Assembly: GCF_013409345.1 (NCBI RefSeq)
Contig: NZ_JACCBB010000001.1
Coordinates: 2,294,001-2,358,000, forward strand
Length of the DNA stretch: 64,000 nucleotides
Direction of reading: 5' to 3'
DNA from: Kineococcus aurantiacus
GTDB taxonomy: Bacteria > Actinomycetota > Actinomycetes > Actinomycetales > Kineococcaceae
The notes under the pieces were generated by a model. That model searched no databases and had not been told where the DNA came from. It saw nothing but the letters and a program-made list of their open reading frames with translations. This document shows, in pieces, positions 52,579-61,415 of the stretch (position 1 is the stretch's first letter; the number at the start of each line of letters is the position of its first letter). A program made the translations under genes and the position numbers.

Positions 52579-53802
52579 TCAGGCGGGGCTGAGGACGAGG
52601 CAGCCGTTGTGGCCGCCGAAGCCGAAGCTGTTGGACAGCACGGGGGCCGGCACCCACTCCGTCGCCTCGGTGACGACGTCGACGTCCAGCCCGTCCTCGA
52701 GGTGCTCGTGCCCGGCGGTGGGCGGGATGAGGCCGGTGCGGACGCTGAGGGCGACGGCGACGGCCTCGACGGCGCCGGCCGCCCCGAAGGCGTGCCCGGT
52801 GACGCCCTTGACGCTGGTCACGGGGGTGCGCGAGCGCCCCAGGAGGGTGCGCAGCGCGCGGGCCTCGGCGGCGTCGTTGAGCTGGGTGGAGGTGCCGTGG
52901 GCGTTGACGTGGCCGAGGTCGGCGGGGTCGAGGCCGGCGTCGTGCAGGGCGCGGCGCATGCACTCCAGGGCGCCGGAGCCGTCGGGCGGCGGGGCGGTGA
53001 GGTGGTGGGCGTCGGAGGTGGAGGCGGCGCCGGCGACGACGACGTAGGGGACGGCGCCGCGGGCCAGGACGCGGTCGAGGGGTTCGAGGACGAGGACCGC
53101 GGCGGCCTCGGCGGCGGCCAGGCCGTCGCGGTCGCGGTCGAAGGGCCGCAGGACGCCGGTGGGGCTCAGGGCCCGCATGGTGGTGAACCCGGCGAGGCAG
53201 GTGGGGGTGAGGCTGACGTCGGCGCCGCCGGCGAGGACGACGTCGCAGGTGCCGGCGGCGACGAGGCGGGCACCTGCGGCGATCCCGTCGGCGCCGGCGG
53301 CGCAGGCGGTCGTCACGGTCGTGGCGGGGCCGCGCGCGCCGTAGCGCATGCTCAGCGCGGCGCTGGGGGCGTTGGGCATCGACATGGGGACGGTGAAGGG
53401 CGAGACGAGGCGCGGTCCGCGCTCGGCGAGGACGGCCTGCTGGGTCTCCAGGGTGGTGACGCCGCCGATGCCGGTGCCGAGGGCGACGCCGAGGGCGAAG
53501 GGGTCGACGCCGTCGAGGACGTGGGCCGCGGGGTCGTCGGGGGCGGCGTCGGGGTGGGCGAGCAGCCCGGCGTCGCGCAGGGCCTCGTCGGCGGCGGCGA
53601 CGGCGAACTGGGCGGAGCGGTCCGTGGTCCGCTGCTGCCGGTGGGTGAGCCAGCGGGCGGGGTCGAAACCGTCGACGCGGCGCACCGCGGCGGGGGCGGC
53701 CGGTTCGAGCAGCCCCTGCCAGAACGCGGTGGTGCCGGTGCCGGCGGGGTTGACGATCCCGAGGCCGCTCACGGCGACGACACGGTTCCGGGGTGGACGC
53801 AC
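52579..53802 (-). CDS. Beta-ketoacyl-ACP synthase II-like (FabF) stand-alone ketosynthase
   Basis: A 407-residue condensing enzyme. Catalytic Cys167 in TTACAAGADGI, His about 304 in NAHGTSTQLND, His about 339 in GHAFGAAGAVE, and the FabF C-terminal NSFGFGGHNGCLVL. It elongates acyl-ACP with malonyl-ACP, or acts in a specialised acyl pathway. No acyl carrier protein, FabD or FabG lies beside it, so it is not part of the main fatty acid cluster. GTG 53802. An HxlR gene lies directly upstream with an inverted repeat between. Confidence 0.92.
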   Translation of the reverse strand: MRPPRNRVVAVSGLGIVNPAGTGTTAFWQGLLEPAAPAAVRRVDGFDPARWLTHRQQRTTDRSAQFAVAAADEALRDAGLLAHPDAAPDDPAAHVLDGVDPFALGVALGTGIGGVTTLETQQAVLAERGPRLVSPFTVPMSMPNAPSAALSMRYGARGPATTVTTACAAGADGIAAGARLVAAGTCDVVLAGGADVSLTPTCLAGFTTMRALSPTGVLRPFDRDRDGLAAAEAAAVLVLEPLDRVLARGAVPYVVVAGAASTSDAHHLTAPPPDGSGALECMRRALHDAGLDPADLGHVNAHGTSTQLNDAAEARALRTLLGRSRTPVTSVKGVTGHAFGAAGAVEAVAVALSVRTGLIPPTAGHEHLEDGLDVDVVTEATEWVPAPVLSNSFGFGGHNGCLVLSPA

Positions 53803-53823
53803 GGGCCGAACGTACCGAACTCA

Positions 53824-53838
53824 GTTGGAAAAACCAAC
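53824..53838. promoter_or_regulatory. Inverted repeat between the HxlR gene and the ketosynthase gene
   Basis: GTTGG and CCAAC around AAAAA. The symmetry continues imperfectly outward (8 of 10 arm positions pair between about 53819 and 53843). It is 22 bp upstream of the ketosynthase start in an otherwise short 47-bp gap, so it is a likely operator for the HxlR protein. Confidence 0.55.
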
Positions 53839-53849
53839 CGACTAGGTGC

Positions 53850-54365
53850 TCACCCCGCACCCGTCGTGCGCTTGAGCTCCAACCCGCTGCCCCGCACCGG
53901 TTCCCCGCAGGACCGGCACACCGTGCTCGGCACCAGGTCGTGCCCGCACGCGTGGCCCCAGACCACCGGCGGCCCGTCGGCGGCCAGGTGCTCGTCACCC
54001 CACCGCATGAGCGAGAGCAGGACCGGCAGCAGGTCCCGCCCGGCCTCGGTGAGCCGGTACTCCGAGCGCGGCGGCCGCTGGGAGTAGGGCACCCGGACCA
54101 GCACCCCGGCCTCGGTGAGCCGGCGCAGCCGCGTGGTCATGACGTCGCGCGGGGCACCGGTGTTCGCCACGATCCGGTCGAAGCGGTGGACGCCGTAGAA
54201 CACCTCGCGCACCGCCAGCAGCGCCCACTTCTCCCCCACCAGCTCCAGGGTGCGGGCGATGGAGCAGACGCGGGGGTGCCCCGGGTCGGCGACGGGCAGG
54301 TCCACGTCCAGCGGGTCGTCCAGCGGGTCGTCCAGCGGGTCGGGGGGCGGGTCGGCGGGGGTCAC
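53850..54365 (-). CDS. HxlR-family regulator with zinc-ribbon-like tail
   Basis: A 171-residue winged-helix regulator. HxlR marks: RVCSIARTLELVGEKWALLA, RFDRIVANTGAPRDVMTTRL, RRLTEAGVLVR and the wing PPRSEYRLTEAGRDLLPVL. The C-terminal ~35 residues carry HACGHDLVPSTVCRSCGEPV, a possible zinc ribbon. The N-terminus has a PLDD repeat encoded by three 12-bp DNA repeats (about 54303-54342). GTG 54365. Many HxlR proteins sense aldehydes, quinones or oxidants through Cys. Probably controls the ketosynthase. Confidence 0.88.
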   Translation of the reverse strand: MTPADPPPDPLDDPLDDPLDVDLPVADPGHPRVCSIARTLELVGEKWALLAVREVFYGVHRFDRIVANTGAPRDVMTTRLRRLTEAGVLVRVPYSQRPPRSEYRLTEAGRDLLPVLLSLMRWGDEHLAADGPPVVWGHACGHDLVPSTVCRSCGEPVRGSGLELKRTTGAG

Positions 54366-54490
54366 CGCACGAGGTTAGGCCGGTCCCCGCGGACCGCCGG
54401 GCGTGGTCATCCCCCGGGAGGACCGGCCGCGGGGCCCGATCAGACCCGGCGGTGACGACGGCACCACGGGCGGCCCGCCAGGCTGGGAGC

Positions 54491-55192
54491 GTGAGCGACC
54501 CCACCACCACGAGCCCGCCCCGCACCCCCCGCCGCGCCCCCGGCGGCCCCGCCGGCCGCGCGTCCCGCACCGCGCTCGGGCTCGGGGTCGCGCTCGGGGT
54601 CGCGCTCCTGGCCGGCCTGGCGTGGGGCGCGGCGACCTCCGGCCTGCAGACGGTGCTGCCGCGGCCCTTCGCCGCCCTGGCCAACGCCGTCGGTCCCTGG
54701 GTCGTCCCGGCGTTCGCGGTGGGGGCTCTCTGCCGGCGCTGGCCGGTCGCCGTCGCGGCCGGTGTCCTGGCCTGCCTGGGCGAGGTCGCCGGGTACTACG
54801 CCGTGTCCGCGGCGCGCGGTTTCGGCGTCGGCGCGGGCCCGGTGCTGCTGTGGGCGGCCACCGGCCTGGTCGGCGGGCTCGTCCTGGGGGTCGCCGGGTG
54901 GCTCTGGCGCCGGGCGGGCTCGCCGCGCCGGGCCGCGCTGGGGGCCGCGCTGCTGGGCGGGGTGTTCCTCGCCGAGGGCGCCGTCACCCACGGCTGGTAC
55001 CTGCGCCACACCGGCGAGGCCGTCCTGTTCTGCCTCCTCGGCGCGGTCCTGGTCGCGGGGCTGGGCGCCACCGCCCCGGCGGCCCGGGCGACCGGCGGGT
55101 GGGCCGGTGCCCGGGCCGCGGCGGCGTGGTCGGCGCTGGTGCTGCCCCTCGGGGTGGCCGGGGAGGTGGGGCTGCACGCGCTCGTCGCGTGA
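54491..55192 (+). CDS. DUF6518-family membrane protein
   Basis: A 233-residue integral membrane protein with about six to seven hydrophobic helices from residue 28 on (TALGLGVALGVALLAGLAWG, WVVPAFAVGALCRRWPVAVA, VAGYYAVSAARGFGVGAGPV, LLWAATGLVGGLVLGVAGWL). The GEVAGYY and EGAVTHGWYLRHTGEAV motifs match my memory of the DUF6518 family. GTG 54491 with a short GGGAG site. Divergent from the HxlR gene; function unknown. Confidence 0.7.
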   Translation: MSDPTTTSPPRTPRRAPGGPAGRASRTALGLGVALGVALLAGLAWGAATSGLQTVLPRPFAALANAVGPWVVPAFAVGALCRRWPVAVAAGVLACLGEVAGYYAVSAARGFGVGAGPVLLWAATGLVGGLVLGVAGWLWRRAGSPRRAALGAALLGGVFLAEGAVTHGWYLRHTGEAVLFCLLGAVLVAGLGATAPAARATGGWAGARAAAAWSALVLPLGVAGEVGLHALVA

Positions 55193-55214
55193 GGGGGCGG
55201 GGGGTGTCCCACGC

Positions 55215-55625
55215 TCAGGCCGACGGGGAGACGTTGACCATCCAGTCGACCCCGAAGCGGTCGGTGAGGGCGCCGTACAGGTCGCCCCACACCTGCTTCT
55301 CCAGCGGGGTCGTGACCTCCCCGCCCTCGGCCAGGCCCGCGAAGAACCGCTCCGCCGTCGGCACGTCGTCCCCGAACAGGCACAGGGCGACGTTGCCGCC
55401 GGTCTTCGCGGACATCCCGGCCATGGCGTCGGAGACCATGAGCGTCAGGCCGGAGGGGGTGTCGAGCTGGCCGTGCATGACGGCGTCGGGGTCGACGCCC
55501 TCCCCGCCGCCGAACTCGCCGAACGTGGAGATCGCCACCTCCCCGCCGAAGACGGACCGGTAGTGCTCCAGCGCCTGGCGGGCGGTGCCGGGCAGGCAGA
55601 CGTAGGGGCTGAGGCGAGTGGTCAC
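55215..55625 (-). CDS. VOC family protein, PhnB-like
   Basis: A 136-residue VOC protein. TTRLSPYVCLPGTARQALEH, YRSVFGGEVAISTFGEFGGG, VMHGQLDTPSGLTLMVSDA and WGDLYGALTDRFGVDWMVNV match the PhnB/YdeN-like group (DUF1338/3-demethylubiquinone-like) of unknown substrate. The frame extends to 55709 but GTG 55625 has AGGAGG ahead. Converges on the DUF6518 gene. Confidence 0.85.
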   Translation of the reverse strand: MTTRLSPYVCLPGTARQALEHYRSVFGGEVAISTFGEFGGGEGVDPDAVMHGQLDTPSGLTLMVSDAMAGMSAKTGGNVALCLFGDDVPTAERFFAGLAEGGEVTTPLEKQVWGDLYGALTDRFGVDWMVNVSPSA

Positions 55626-55731
55626 GGGAACCTCCTGGGGACTCCTGGGGACGCGGCGCGGCCCGGCCGGGCCGACACCCTGCTGACCCGGCGTCGCCGC
55701 CGGACTCATCGGTGCCCGTCCGCGCCCGCCC

Positions 55732-56523
55732 TCAGGGGCGCTCGACGAGCGCGCGCAGCGCCTCCCCGACGGCGGTGAGGTGGGCGCGCATGGCGTCGGC
55801 CGCGGCGTCGTAGTCGCGCGTGGCGATGGCCTCGACGATCGCGGCGTGCTCGACGTCGGAGCGGTGGCGGCGGTCCGGCAGCAGGTTCAGGGCCTGGGAC
55901 TGCGCGGTGGAGGCCTCCCGGACGGCGGCCAGCACCGACTCCAGGACGCGGTTGCGGGAGGCCTGGGCGACCAGGCCGTGCAGCCGGCCGTCGAGGGCGG
56001 CCCACTCCTGCGGGTCGGGTTCGCCCGTCATGGCCTCGATGAGGACGCGGTTGCGGGAGGCCTGGGCGACCAGGCCGTGCAGCCGGCCGTCGAGGGCGGC
56101 CCACTCCTGCGGGTCGGGTTCGCCCGTCATGGCCTCGATGAGCCCGCGCAGCTCGGCGAGCTCGGAGTCGGTGTGCCGGACGGCGGCCCAGCCGGCGGCG
56201 GGGACCTCCACGAGCGGGCGGGCCTCCAGCAGCTCGGAGGCGGCGAAGGTGCCGAACACGGGGTCCTTCTCGACCCGGTCGCGGACGACGAAGGACCCCA
56301 GGCCGGTGCGGGGCTCGGTCAGGCCCAGCGCGTGGCAGGAGCGCAGGGCCTCGCGGACCACGGAGCGGGAGACGCCGTGCCGCTCCGACAGCGCCGCCTC
56401 CGACGGCAGCCGGGTCCCCACGGGCAGCTCCCCGCCGAGGATGGCGTCGCGCAGGTCGGCGAAGACGGCCTCGGCCGCCCCGACGCGGGTCACCGTCGGG
56501 GTGCGTTCGGCCCACGTGCTCAC
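55732..56523 (-). CDS. GntR-family regulator, FCD (FadR) type, with duplicated metal-site segment
   Basis: A 263-residue regulator: winged HTH at about 16-80 (EAVFADLRDAILGGELPVGT RLPSEAAL, RHGVSRSVVREALRSC) and FCD ligand domain. A 33-residue segment (LIEAMTGEPDPQEWAALDGR followed by LHGLVAQASRNRV) occurs twice in a row and is encoded by a perfect 99-bp tandem repeat. The normal FCD domain has one D-x3-H metal motif here; this protein has two. Without the duplication the length (230) would be typical. GTG 56523. Divergent from aspA, which it probably represses. Confidence 0.85.
   Translation of the reverse strand: MSTWAERTPTVTRVGAAEAVFADLRDAILGGELPVGTRLPSEAALSERHGVSRSVVREALRSCHALGLTEPRTGLGSFVVRDRVEKDPVFGTFAASELLEARPLVEVPAAGWAAVRHTDSELAELRGLIEAMTGEPDPQEWAALDGRLHGLVAQASRNRVLIEAMTGEPDPQEWAALDGRLHGLVAQASRNRVLESVLAAVREASTAQSQALNLLPDRRHRSDVEHAAIVEAIATRDYDAAADAMRAHLTAVGEALRALVERP
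55943..56140 (-). repeat. Perfect 99-bp tandem duplication inside the GntR gene
   Basis: 55943-56041 and 56042-56140 are identical base for base; two further bases (AG) repeat at 56141-56142. 99 is a multiple of three, so the frame is kept. Complete identity means it is recent or under gene conversion, or an assembly artefact. Confidence 0.92.
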
Positions 56524-56575
56524 GCGGCCATGGTGTCACTTGACGCGGTGCGGAGGGGTCCTCCATCCTCGGGTC

Positions 56576-56598
56576 ACCTGTCAGACAGCCAGACAGGT
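56576..56598. promoter_or_regulatory. FadR/GntR-type operator upstream of aspA
   Basis: CTGTC-A-GACAG at 56578-56588 is a perfect 11-bp dyad of the GT-N3-AC type used by FCD GntR regulators. It lies inside a wider dyad ACCTGTC ... GACAGGT (56576-56598). A possible -35 TTGACG is at 56540-56545. Located between the divergent GntR and aspA starts, 32 bp before the aspA GTG. Confidence 0.6.
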
Positions 56599-56619
56599 CC
56601 AGCGAAGGGACCCGATGTC

Positions 56620-58050
56620 GTGACCCCCACCGCCACCTCCCCGACCCGCACCGAGCACGACCTGCTCGGCGAACGGGAGGTGCCCACCGACGCCTACTGG
56701 GGCATCCACACCCTGCGGGCCGTCGAGAACTTCCCCATCACCGGCCGCACCGTCGGCCAGGACCCCCACCTCGTGCGCGCCCTCGCCGACGTCAAGCAGG
56801 CCGCGACCCTGGCCAACGCCGACCTCGGCGTCCTGGACAGGACCCGCGCCGACGCCATCGTCGCCGCGTGCCGCGAGATCGCCGGTGGCGCCCTGCACGA
56901 GCAGTTCGTCGTCGACGTCGTCCAGGGCGGGGCCGGGACCTCGACGAACATGAACGCCAACGAGGTCGTCGCCAACCGCGCCCTGGAACTCATGGGCCGC
57001 GCGCGCGGCGACTACGCCCACCTGCACCCCAACACCCACGTCAACGCCTCGCAGTCGACGAACGACGTCTACCCCACGGCCGTGAACATCGCCACGCGCC
57101 GCTGGATCGACGCGCTCGTCACCGAGCTGGAACGGCTGCGCGACGCCTTCGCCGCCAAGGCCGTCGAGTTCCACGACGTCGTGAAGATGGGCCGCACCCA
57201 GCTGCAGGACGCCGTGCCCATGACCCTCGGGCAGGAGTTCGCGACCTACGCCGTCATGCTCACCGAGGACGTCGACCGGCTGCGCGAGTCCGCCGACCTG
57301 CTGCTGGAGGTGAACCTCGGGGCCACGGCCGTCGGGACGGGGCTGAACGCACCCGTCGGGTACGCCGCCCTCGCGGTGGCGGAGCTGGCGGGGATCACCG
57401 GGTACGACCTCGTCAGCTCCCCCGACCTCGTCGAGGCCACCCAGGACGTCGGGCAGTTCGTCCACCTGTCCGGGGTCCTCAAGCGCGTCGCCGTGAAGCT
57501 GTCGAAGGTCTGCAACGACCTGCGGCTGCTGTCCTCCGGGCCGCGCGCCGGCCTCGGGGAGATCCAGCTGCCGCCCGTGCAGGCCGGGTCGTCGATCATG
57601 CCCGGCAAGGTGAACCCGGTGATCCCCGAGGTCGTCAACCAGGTCGCGTTCCAGATCGTCGGCAACGACGTCACCATCTCCATGGCGGCCGAGGCCGGGC
57701 AGTTGCAGCTCAACGCCTTCGAACCCGTCATCGCCCAGCGGCTGTCCGAGGGGGCCCGCAACCTCGCGCACGCCGTGGCGGTCCTCACCGACCGCTGCGT
57801 CGTCGGCATCACGACCGACCGCGCCCTGCTGCGCGCCCGCGTCGAGAACTCCATCGGCCTGGCCACCGCCCTGAACCCGCGGATCGGCTACGAGGCCGCC
57901 ACCCGCATCGCCCTGGAGGCCGCGCACACCGGCGCGTCCGTCGCCGACCTCGTGCTCGCCTCCGGCCTGCTCGCCCCGGACGAACTGGAAGAGCTGCTCC
58001 GCCCCGAGAACCTCACCTCCCTGCCGTCCTCCCAGGAGAACCCCCGATGA
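56620..58050 (+). CDS. aspA: Aspartate ammonia-lyase
   Basis: A 476-residue fumarase/aspartase-superfamily enzyme: [20 protein letters not shown] at the start, [34 protein letters not shown] and the signature [20 protein letters not shown] with the active-site Ser loop. It converts L-aspartate to fumarate and ammonia. GTG 56620 (AAGGGA ahead); ATG of the permease overlaps its stop (ATGA). With permease and asparaginase it forms an asparagine/aspartate use operon. Confidence 0.94.
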   Translation: MTPTATSPTRTEHDLLGEREVPTDAYWGIHTLRAVENFPITGRTVGQDPHLVRALADVKQAATLANADLGVLDRTRADAIVAACREIAGGALHEQFVVDVVQGGAGTSTNMNANEVVANRALELMGRARGDYAHLHPNTHVNASQSTNDVYPTAVNIATRRWIDALVTELERLRDAFAAKAVEFHDVVKMGRTQLQDAVPMTLGQEFATYAVMLTEDVDRLRESADLLLEVNLGATAVGTGLNAPVGYAALAVAELAGITGYDLVSSPDLVEATQDVGQFVHLSGVLKRVAVKLSKVCNDLRLLSSGPRAGLGEIQLPPVQAGSSIMPGKVNPVIPEVVNQVAFQIVGNDVTISMAAEAGQLQLNAFEPVIAQRLSEGARNLAHAVAVLTDRCVVGITTDRALLRARVENSIGLATALNPRIGYEAATRIALEAAHTGASVADLVLASGLLAPDELEELLRPENLTSLPSSQENPR

Positions 58051-59480
58051 CCGACGTCACCGCGCGCACCGAGGCCGCACCCCCGGAAGCGCAGTACCGC
58101 AAGGAACTCCGGCCCCGCCAGATCCAGATGATCGCCATCGGCGGCGCCATCGGGACGGGTCTGTTCATGGGCGCCGGCGGCCGCCTGGCCGGGGCCGGCC
58201 CCGCGCTCGTCGGCGTCTACGCGGTGTGCGGGTTCTTCGGGTTCCTCATCCTGCGCGCGCTCGGGGAACTCGTCGTGCACCGCCCGACGTCCGGTTCCTT
58301 CGTCTCCTACGCCCGGGAGTTCTACGGCGAACGCACCGCGTTCGTCGCGGGCTGGCTGTACTGGCTGAACTGGGCGACGACGGCCGTCGTCGACGTCACC
58401 GCCGTCGCGCTCTACATGAACTTCTTCGGCCGGTACTCGGCGTTCGTCGCCGGGGTGCCGCAGTGGGTGTGGGCGCTGGCCGCCATCGTCGTCGTCCTCG
58501 GCCTGAACCTGCTGTCGGTGAGGGTGTTCGGGGAGCTGGAGTTCTGGTTCGCGCTGCTGAAGGTCCTGACCATCGGCGCGTTCCTCCTCGTCGGCCTGTA
58601 CTTCGTGGTCTTCGGCGAACCGATCGACGGGCAGCGGCCCGGGTTCGGGCTGATCTCCGCCCACGGCGGGTGGCTGCCGAACGGCCTGCTGCCGGCCGTC
58701 GTCGTCATCCAGGGCGTCGTGTTCGCGTACGCGTCGATCGAGCTCGTCGGGACCACCGCCGGTGAGGTCGCCGAACCGCAGAAGGTCATCCCCCGCGCCA
58801 TCAACACCGTCATCGTCCGGATCGTCGTGTTCTACGTCGGGTCCGTGCTGCTGCTGGCGATGCTGCTGCCCCACGACGCCTACACCAAGGGCGTCTCGCC
58901 GTTCGTGACGTTCTTCTCCCACGTCGGCGTCGACGGTGTGGACGCGTTCGTGAACCTCGTCGTCCTCACCGCGGCGCTGTCCTCGCTGAACGCGGGCCTG
59001 TACTCCACCGGGCGCATCCTGCACTCGATGGCCTCCACCGGGTCGGCTCCCGCGTTCGCGGGCCGGGTCAACCGCAACGGGGTGCCCTACGGCGGGATCG
59101 CGCTGACCGTCGCCGTCGCCCTGCTCGGCGTCGTCCTCAACGCGCTGGTGCCCGCCGACGCGTTCGAGATCGTCCTGAACATCGCCGCCATCGGCATCGT
59201 CAGCGCGTGGGGCGTCATCGTCCTGTGCCAGCTCAAGCTGTGGTCGTGGGCGCGCTCGGGGCGGATCGAGCGGCCGGCGTTCCGGATGCCGCTGGCGCCG
59301 TGGAGCGGCGTCGCGACGCTCGTGTTCCTCGCCGCCGTCCTCGTGCTCATGGCGTTCGACCATCCCGTGGGGACCTGGACCATCGCCTCGCTCGTGGTCG
59401 TCGTGCCGCTGCTGGCGCTCGGGTGGCGCGCGGCCAGGCCGCGTGTGGAAGCTTTGGCCGCACGCACCGACCAGGACTGA
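58047..59480 (+). CDS. Amino acid permease (AAT family, asparagine/aspartate-type)
   Basis: A 477-residue APC-superfamily permease with 12 TM segments. N-terminal AAT mark: [24 protein letters not shown], then [23 protein letters not shown] and [25 protein letters not shown]. By context an L-asparagine permease (AnsP-like), but GABA or other amino acids cannot be excluded from sequence. ATG 58047 overlaps the aspA stop. Confidence 0.9.
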   Translation: MTDVTARTEAAPPEAQYRKELRPRQIQMIAIGGAIGTGLFMGAGGRLAGAGPALVGVYAVCGFFGFLILRALGELVVHRPTSGSFVSYAREFYGERTAFVAGWLYWLNWATTAVVDVTAVALYMNFFGRYSAFVAGVPQWVWALAAIVVVLGLNLLSVRVFGELEFWFALLKVLTIGAFLLVGLYFVVFGEPIDGQRPGFGLISAHGGWLPNGLLPAVVVIQGVVFAYASIELVGTTAGEVAEPQKVIPRAINTVIVRIVVFYVGSVLLLAMLLPHDAYTKGVSPFVTFFSHVGVDGVDAFVNLVVLTAALSSLNAGLYSTGRILHSMASTGSAPAFAGRVNRNGVPYGGIALTVAVALLGVVLNALVPADAFEIVLNIAAIGIVSAWGVIVLCQLKLWSWARSGRIERPAFRMPLAPWSGVATLVFLAAVLVLMAFDHPVGTWTIASLVVVVPLLALGWRAARPRVEALAARTDQD

Positions 59481-59487
59481 GGAGCAC

Positions 59488-60405
59488 ATGACGACCCCGT
59501 TGATCGTGGTGGTGACCACCGGCGGAACCATCGCCAGCACCGTGGACGCCGACGGGGTCAGTGCGCCGACGCTGGCCGGGGACACCCTCGTCGGCCCGGC
59601 CGCCGCCGAGGTCGGGGTGCGCGTCCGGGTGGTCGAGCCGCTGCGGGTGGACTCCTCGACGTTGACGCTGCCCGACGCGTGGACGGTCCTGTCCTGCGTC
59701 CACGACGCGCTGTCCTCCGCCGACGTCGCCGGGGTCGTCGTGCTGCACGGGACGGACTCCCTGGAGGAGACCGCCTACCTGCTCGACCTGCACCACGACG
59801 ACCCCCGGGCCGTGGTGCTCACGGGGTCGCAGCGGACGTCGGACCACCCCGCACCGGACGCCCCGGCGAACGTCCGGCTCGCCCTGTCCACGGCGGCCAC
59901 CGCGTCGGGGGTGCTCGTCGCGTTCGGCGGGGCCGTCCTGCCCGCCGCGGGTGTCGTGAAGCGGCACACGGTGGACCTCGACGCGTTCACCTGCCCCGAC
60001 GGCGCGCTGCCCCGCGCGGTGCTGCCCCGGGTCGAGGGCGACTGGCCGCGGGTGGACGTCGTCGCGGGCTACCCCGGCATGGACGGCGCCCTGCTCGACG
60101 CCTGCGCGGCCGCCGGCGCGCGCGGGATCGTGCTGCAGGGCCTGGGGTCGGGGAACGCGACGGCCGCCGTCGTCGCCGCCGTCGCCCGCGCGGTGTCCTC
60201 CGGCGTCGCGGTGGTGCTCACGACGCGCGTCGCCGCCGGGCCCGTCGCCGTGACCTACGGCGACGGCGGCGGTGGCGCCGACCTCGCCGCCGCGGGCGCC
60301 GTCCCCGCCGGGCGGCTGAAGGCCGGGCAGGCGCGGGTCCTGCTCGCCGCGCTGCTGCGGGCCGGGGCGCCGGACCTGGCCGCGGAGTTCGCCGCCCGCG
60401 GCTGA
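59488..60405 (+). CDS. L-asparaginase, type I/II cytoplasmic fold
   Basis: A 305-residue asparaginase: TTGGTIAS with catalytic Thr14, HGTDSLEETAYLL with Thr89 and Asp90, and the Lys in VVKRHTVDLDAF. It turns asparagine to aspartate and ammonia, feeding AspA. No signal peptide, so cytoplasmic. ATG 59488 with GAGGAG; 7 bp after the permease stop. Confidence 0.92.
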   Translation: MTTPLIVVVTTGGTIASTVDADGVSAPTLAGDTLVGPAAAEVGVRVRVVEPLRVDSSTLTLPDAWTVLSCVHDALSSADVAGVVVLHGTDSLEETAYLLDLHHDDPRAVVLTGSQRTSDHPAPDAPANVRLALSTAATASGVLVAFGGAVLPAAGVVKRHTVDLDAFTCPDGALPRAVLPRVEGDWPRVDVVAGYPGMDGALLDACAAAGARGIVLQGLGSGNATAAVVAAVARAVSSGVAVVLTTRVAAGPVAVTYGDGGGGADLAAAGAVPAGRLKAGQARVLLAALLRAGAPDLAAEFAARG

Positions 60406-60413
60406 GGCATGCT

Positions 60414-61085
60414 GTGCCGGTGACCGCCGACGCCGCCCGTTCCGCCGTCGTGCGTCAGGGGTTGTCGGTGGCGGTCGCGACCGGCCTGTACGGCGTGAGC
60501 TTCGGCGCGCTGAGCGTCACCAGCGGCCTGAGCCTGTGGCAGACGTGCGTGCTGTCGCTGCTGCTGTTCAGCGGCGGGTCGCAGTTCGCCCTCATCGGGG
60601 TCCTCGGCGGCGGCGGGACCGTCGGCGCGGCCGTCGCGGCGTCGTCGCTGCTCGGGGTCCGGAACGCGCTCTACGGGGTGCAGCTCGTCCCCGTGATGCG
60701 CCCGCGCGGGTGGCGGCGGGTCGCCGTCCCGCAGCTGACGATCGACGAGTCCACCGCCGTCGCCGTCGCGCAGTCCACGCCGGAACTGCGCCGGCTCGGG
60801 TTCTGGGTGACCGGGCTCGGGGTGTACGGGTTCTGGAACCTCGCGACCCTCGTGGGGGCGCTGGCCGGGAACGCGCTCGGCGACCCGCAGCGGTACGGCC
60901 TCGACGCCGCGGCCGCCGCCTCGTTCATCGCGCTGCTGTGGCCGCGGTTGCGCTCGCGCGAACCCGTCGCGATCGCCGTGGTCGGGGCGCTGGTGACGAC
61001 GGCGCTGGTCCCCGTGCTCCCCCAGGGGCTGCCCGTCGTCGCCGCCGCCCTCGTGGGGTCCGTCGTCGCGTGGTGCTGGAAGTGA
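60414..61085 (+). CDS. azlC: AzlC-family amino acid exporter, large subunit
   Basis: A 223-residue membrane protein with five to seven helices: GLSVAVATGLYGVSFGALSV, SLLLFSGGSQFALIGVLGGG, LLGVRNALYGVQLVP. AzlCD complexes export branched-chain amino acids. GTG 60414 (GAGG six bases ahead) or GTG 60420. It follows the asparaginase by 8 bp and is coupled to azlD. Confidence 0.9.
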   Translation: MPVTADAARSAVVRQGLSVAVATGLYGVSFGALSVTSGLSLWQTCVLSLLLFSGGSQFALIGVLGGGGTVGAAVAASSLLGVRNALYGVQLVPVMRPRGWRRVAVPQLTIDESTAVAVAQSTPELRRLGFWVTGLGVYGFWNLATLVGALAGNALGDPQRYGLDAAAAASFIALLWPRLRSREPVAIAVVGALVTTALVPVLPQGLPVVAAALVGSVVAWCWK

Positions 61086-61393
61086 ACTTCTGGATCGCGG
61101 TGCTCGCCGCGGGGGTGGTCTCGTTCCTGCTGAAGTTCGCCGGTTACGTCGTGCCGGCCGGACCCCTGGAGGAACCCCGGGTGCGTCGGGTCACGGCGGT
61201 GCTGCCCGCCGCGCTGCTCGCGTCGCTGGTGGTGCTGCAGACGTTCTCGACGGGCCGCGACCTGGTGCTCGACGCGCGGGCCGCGGGACTGGTCGTGGCC
61301 GTCGTCGCGCTGGTCTGCCGGGCCCCGTTCATCGTCGTGGTGGTCCTCGCCGCGGCGACGGCCGCGGGGCTGCGGGCGCTGGGCTGGGGCTGA
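61082..61393 (+). CDS. azlD: AzlD-family amino acid exporter, small subunit
   Basis: A 103-residue protein with four hydrophobic helices (FWIAVLAAGVVSFLLKFAGY, VTAVLPAALLASLVVLQTFS, LVVAVVALVCRAPFIVVVVL AAATA). GTG 61082 overlaps the azlC stop (GTGA). Confidence 0.88.
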   Translation: MNFWIAVLAAGVVSFLLKFAGYVVPAGPLEEPRVRRVTAVLPAALLASLVVLQTFSTGRDLVLDARAAGLVVAVVALVCRAPFIVVVVLAAATAAGLRALGWG

Positions 61394-61415
61394 CCGCTCG
61401 GTCCCGGCGCTCCTC

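Noticed and set aside
54303-54342. Three 12-bp repeats in the HxlR gene as a mobile or regulatory repeat
   Set aside because: They encode an in-frame PLDD peptide repeat at the N-terminus and have no other feature; likely slippage in a disordered region.
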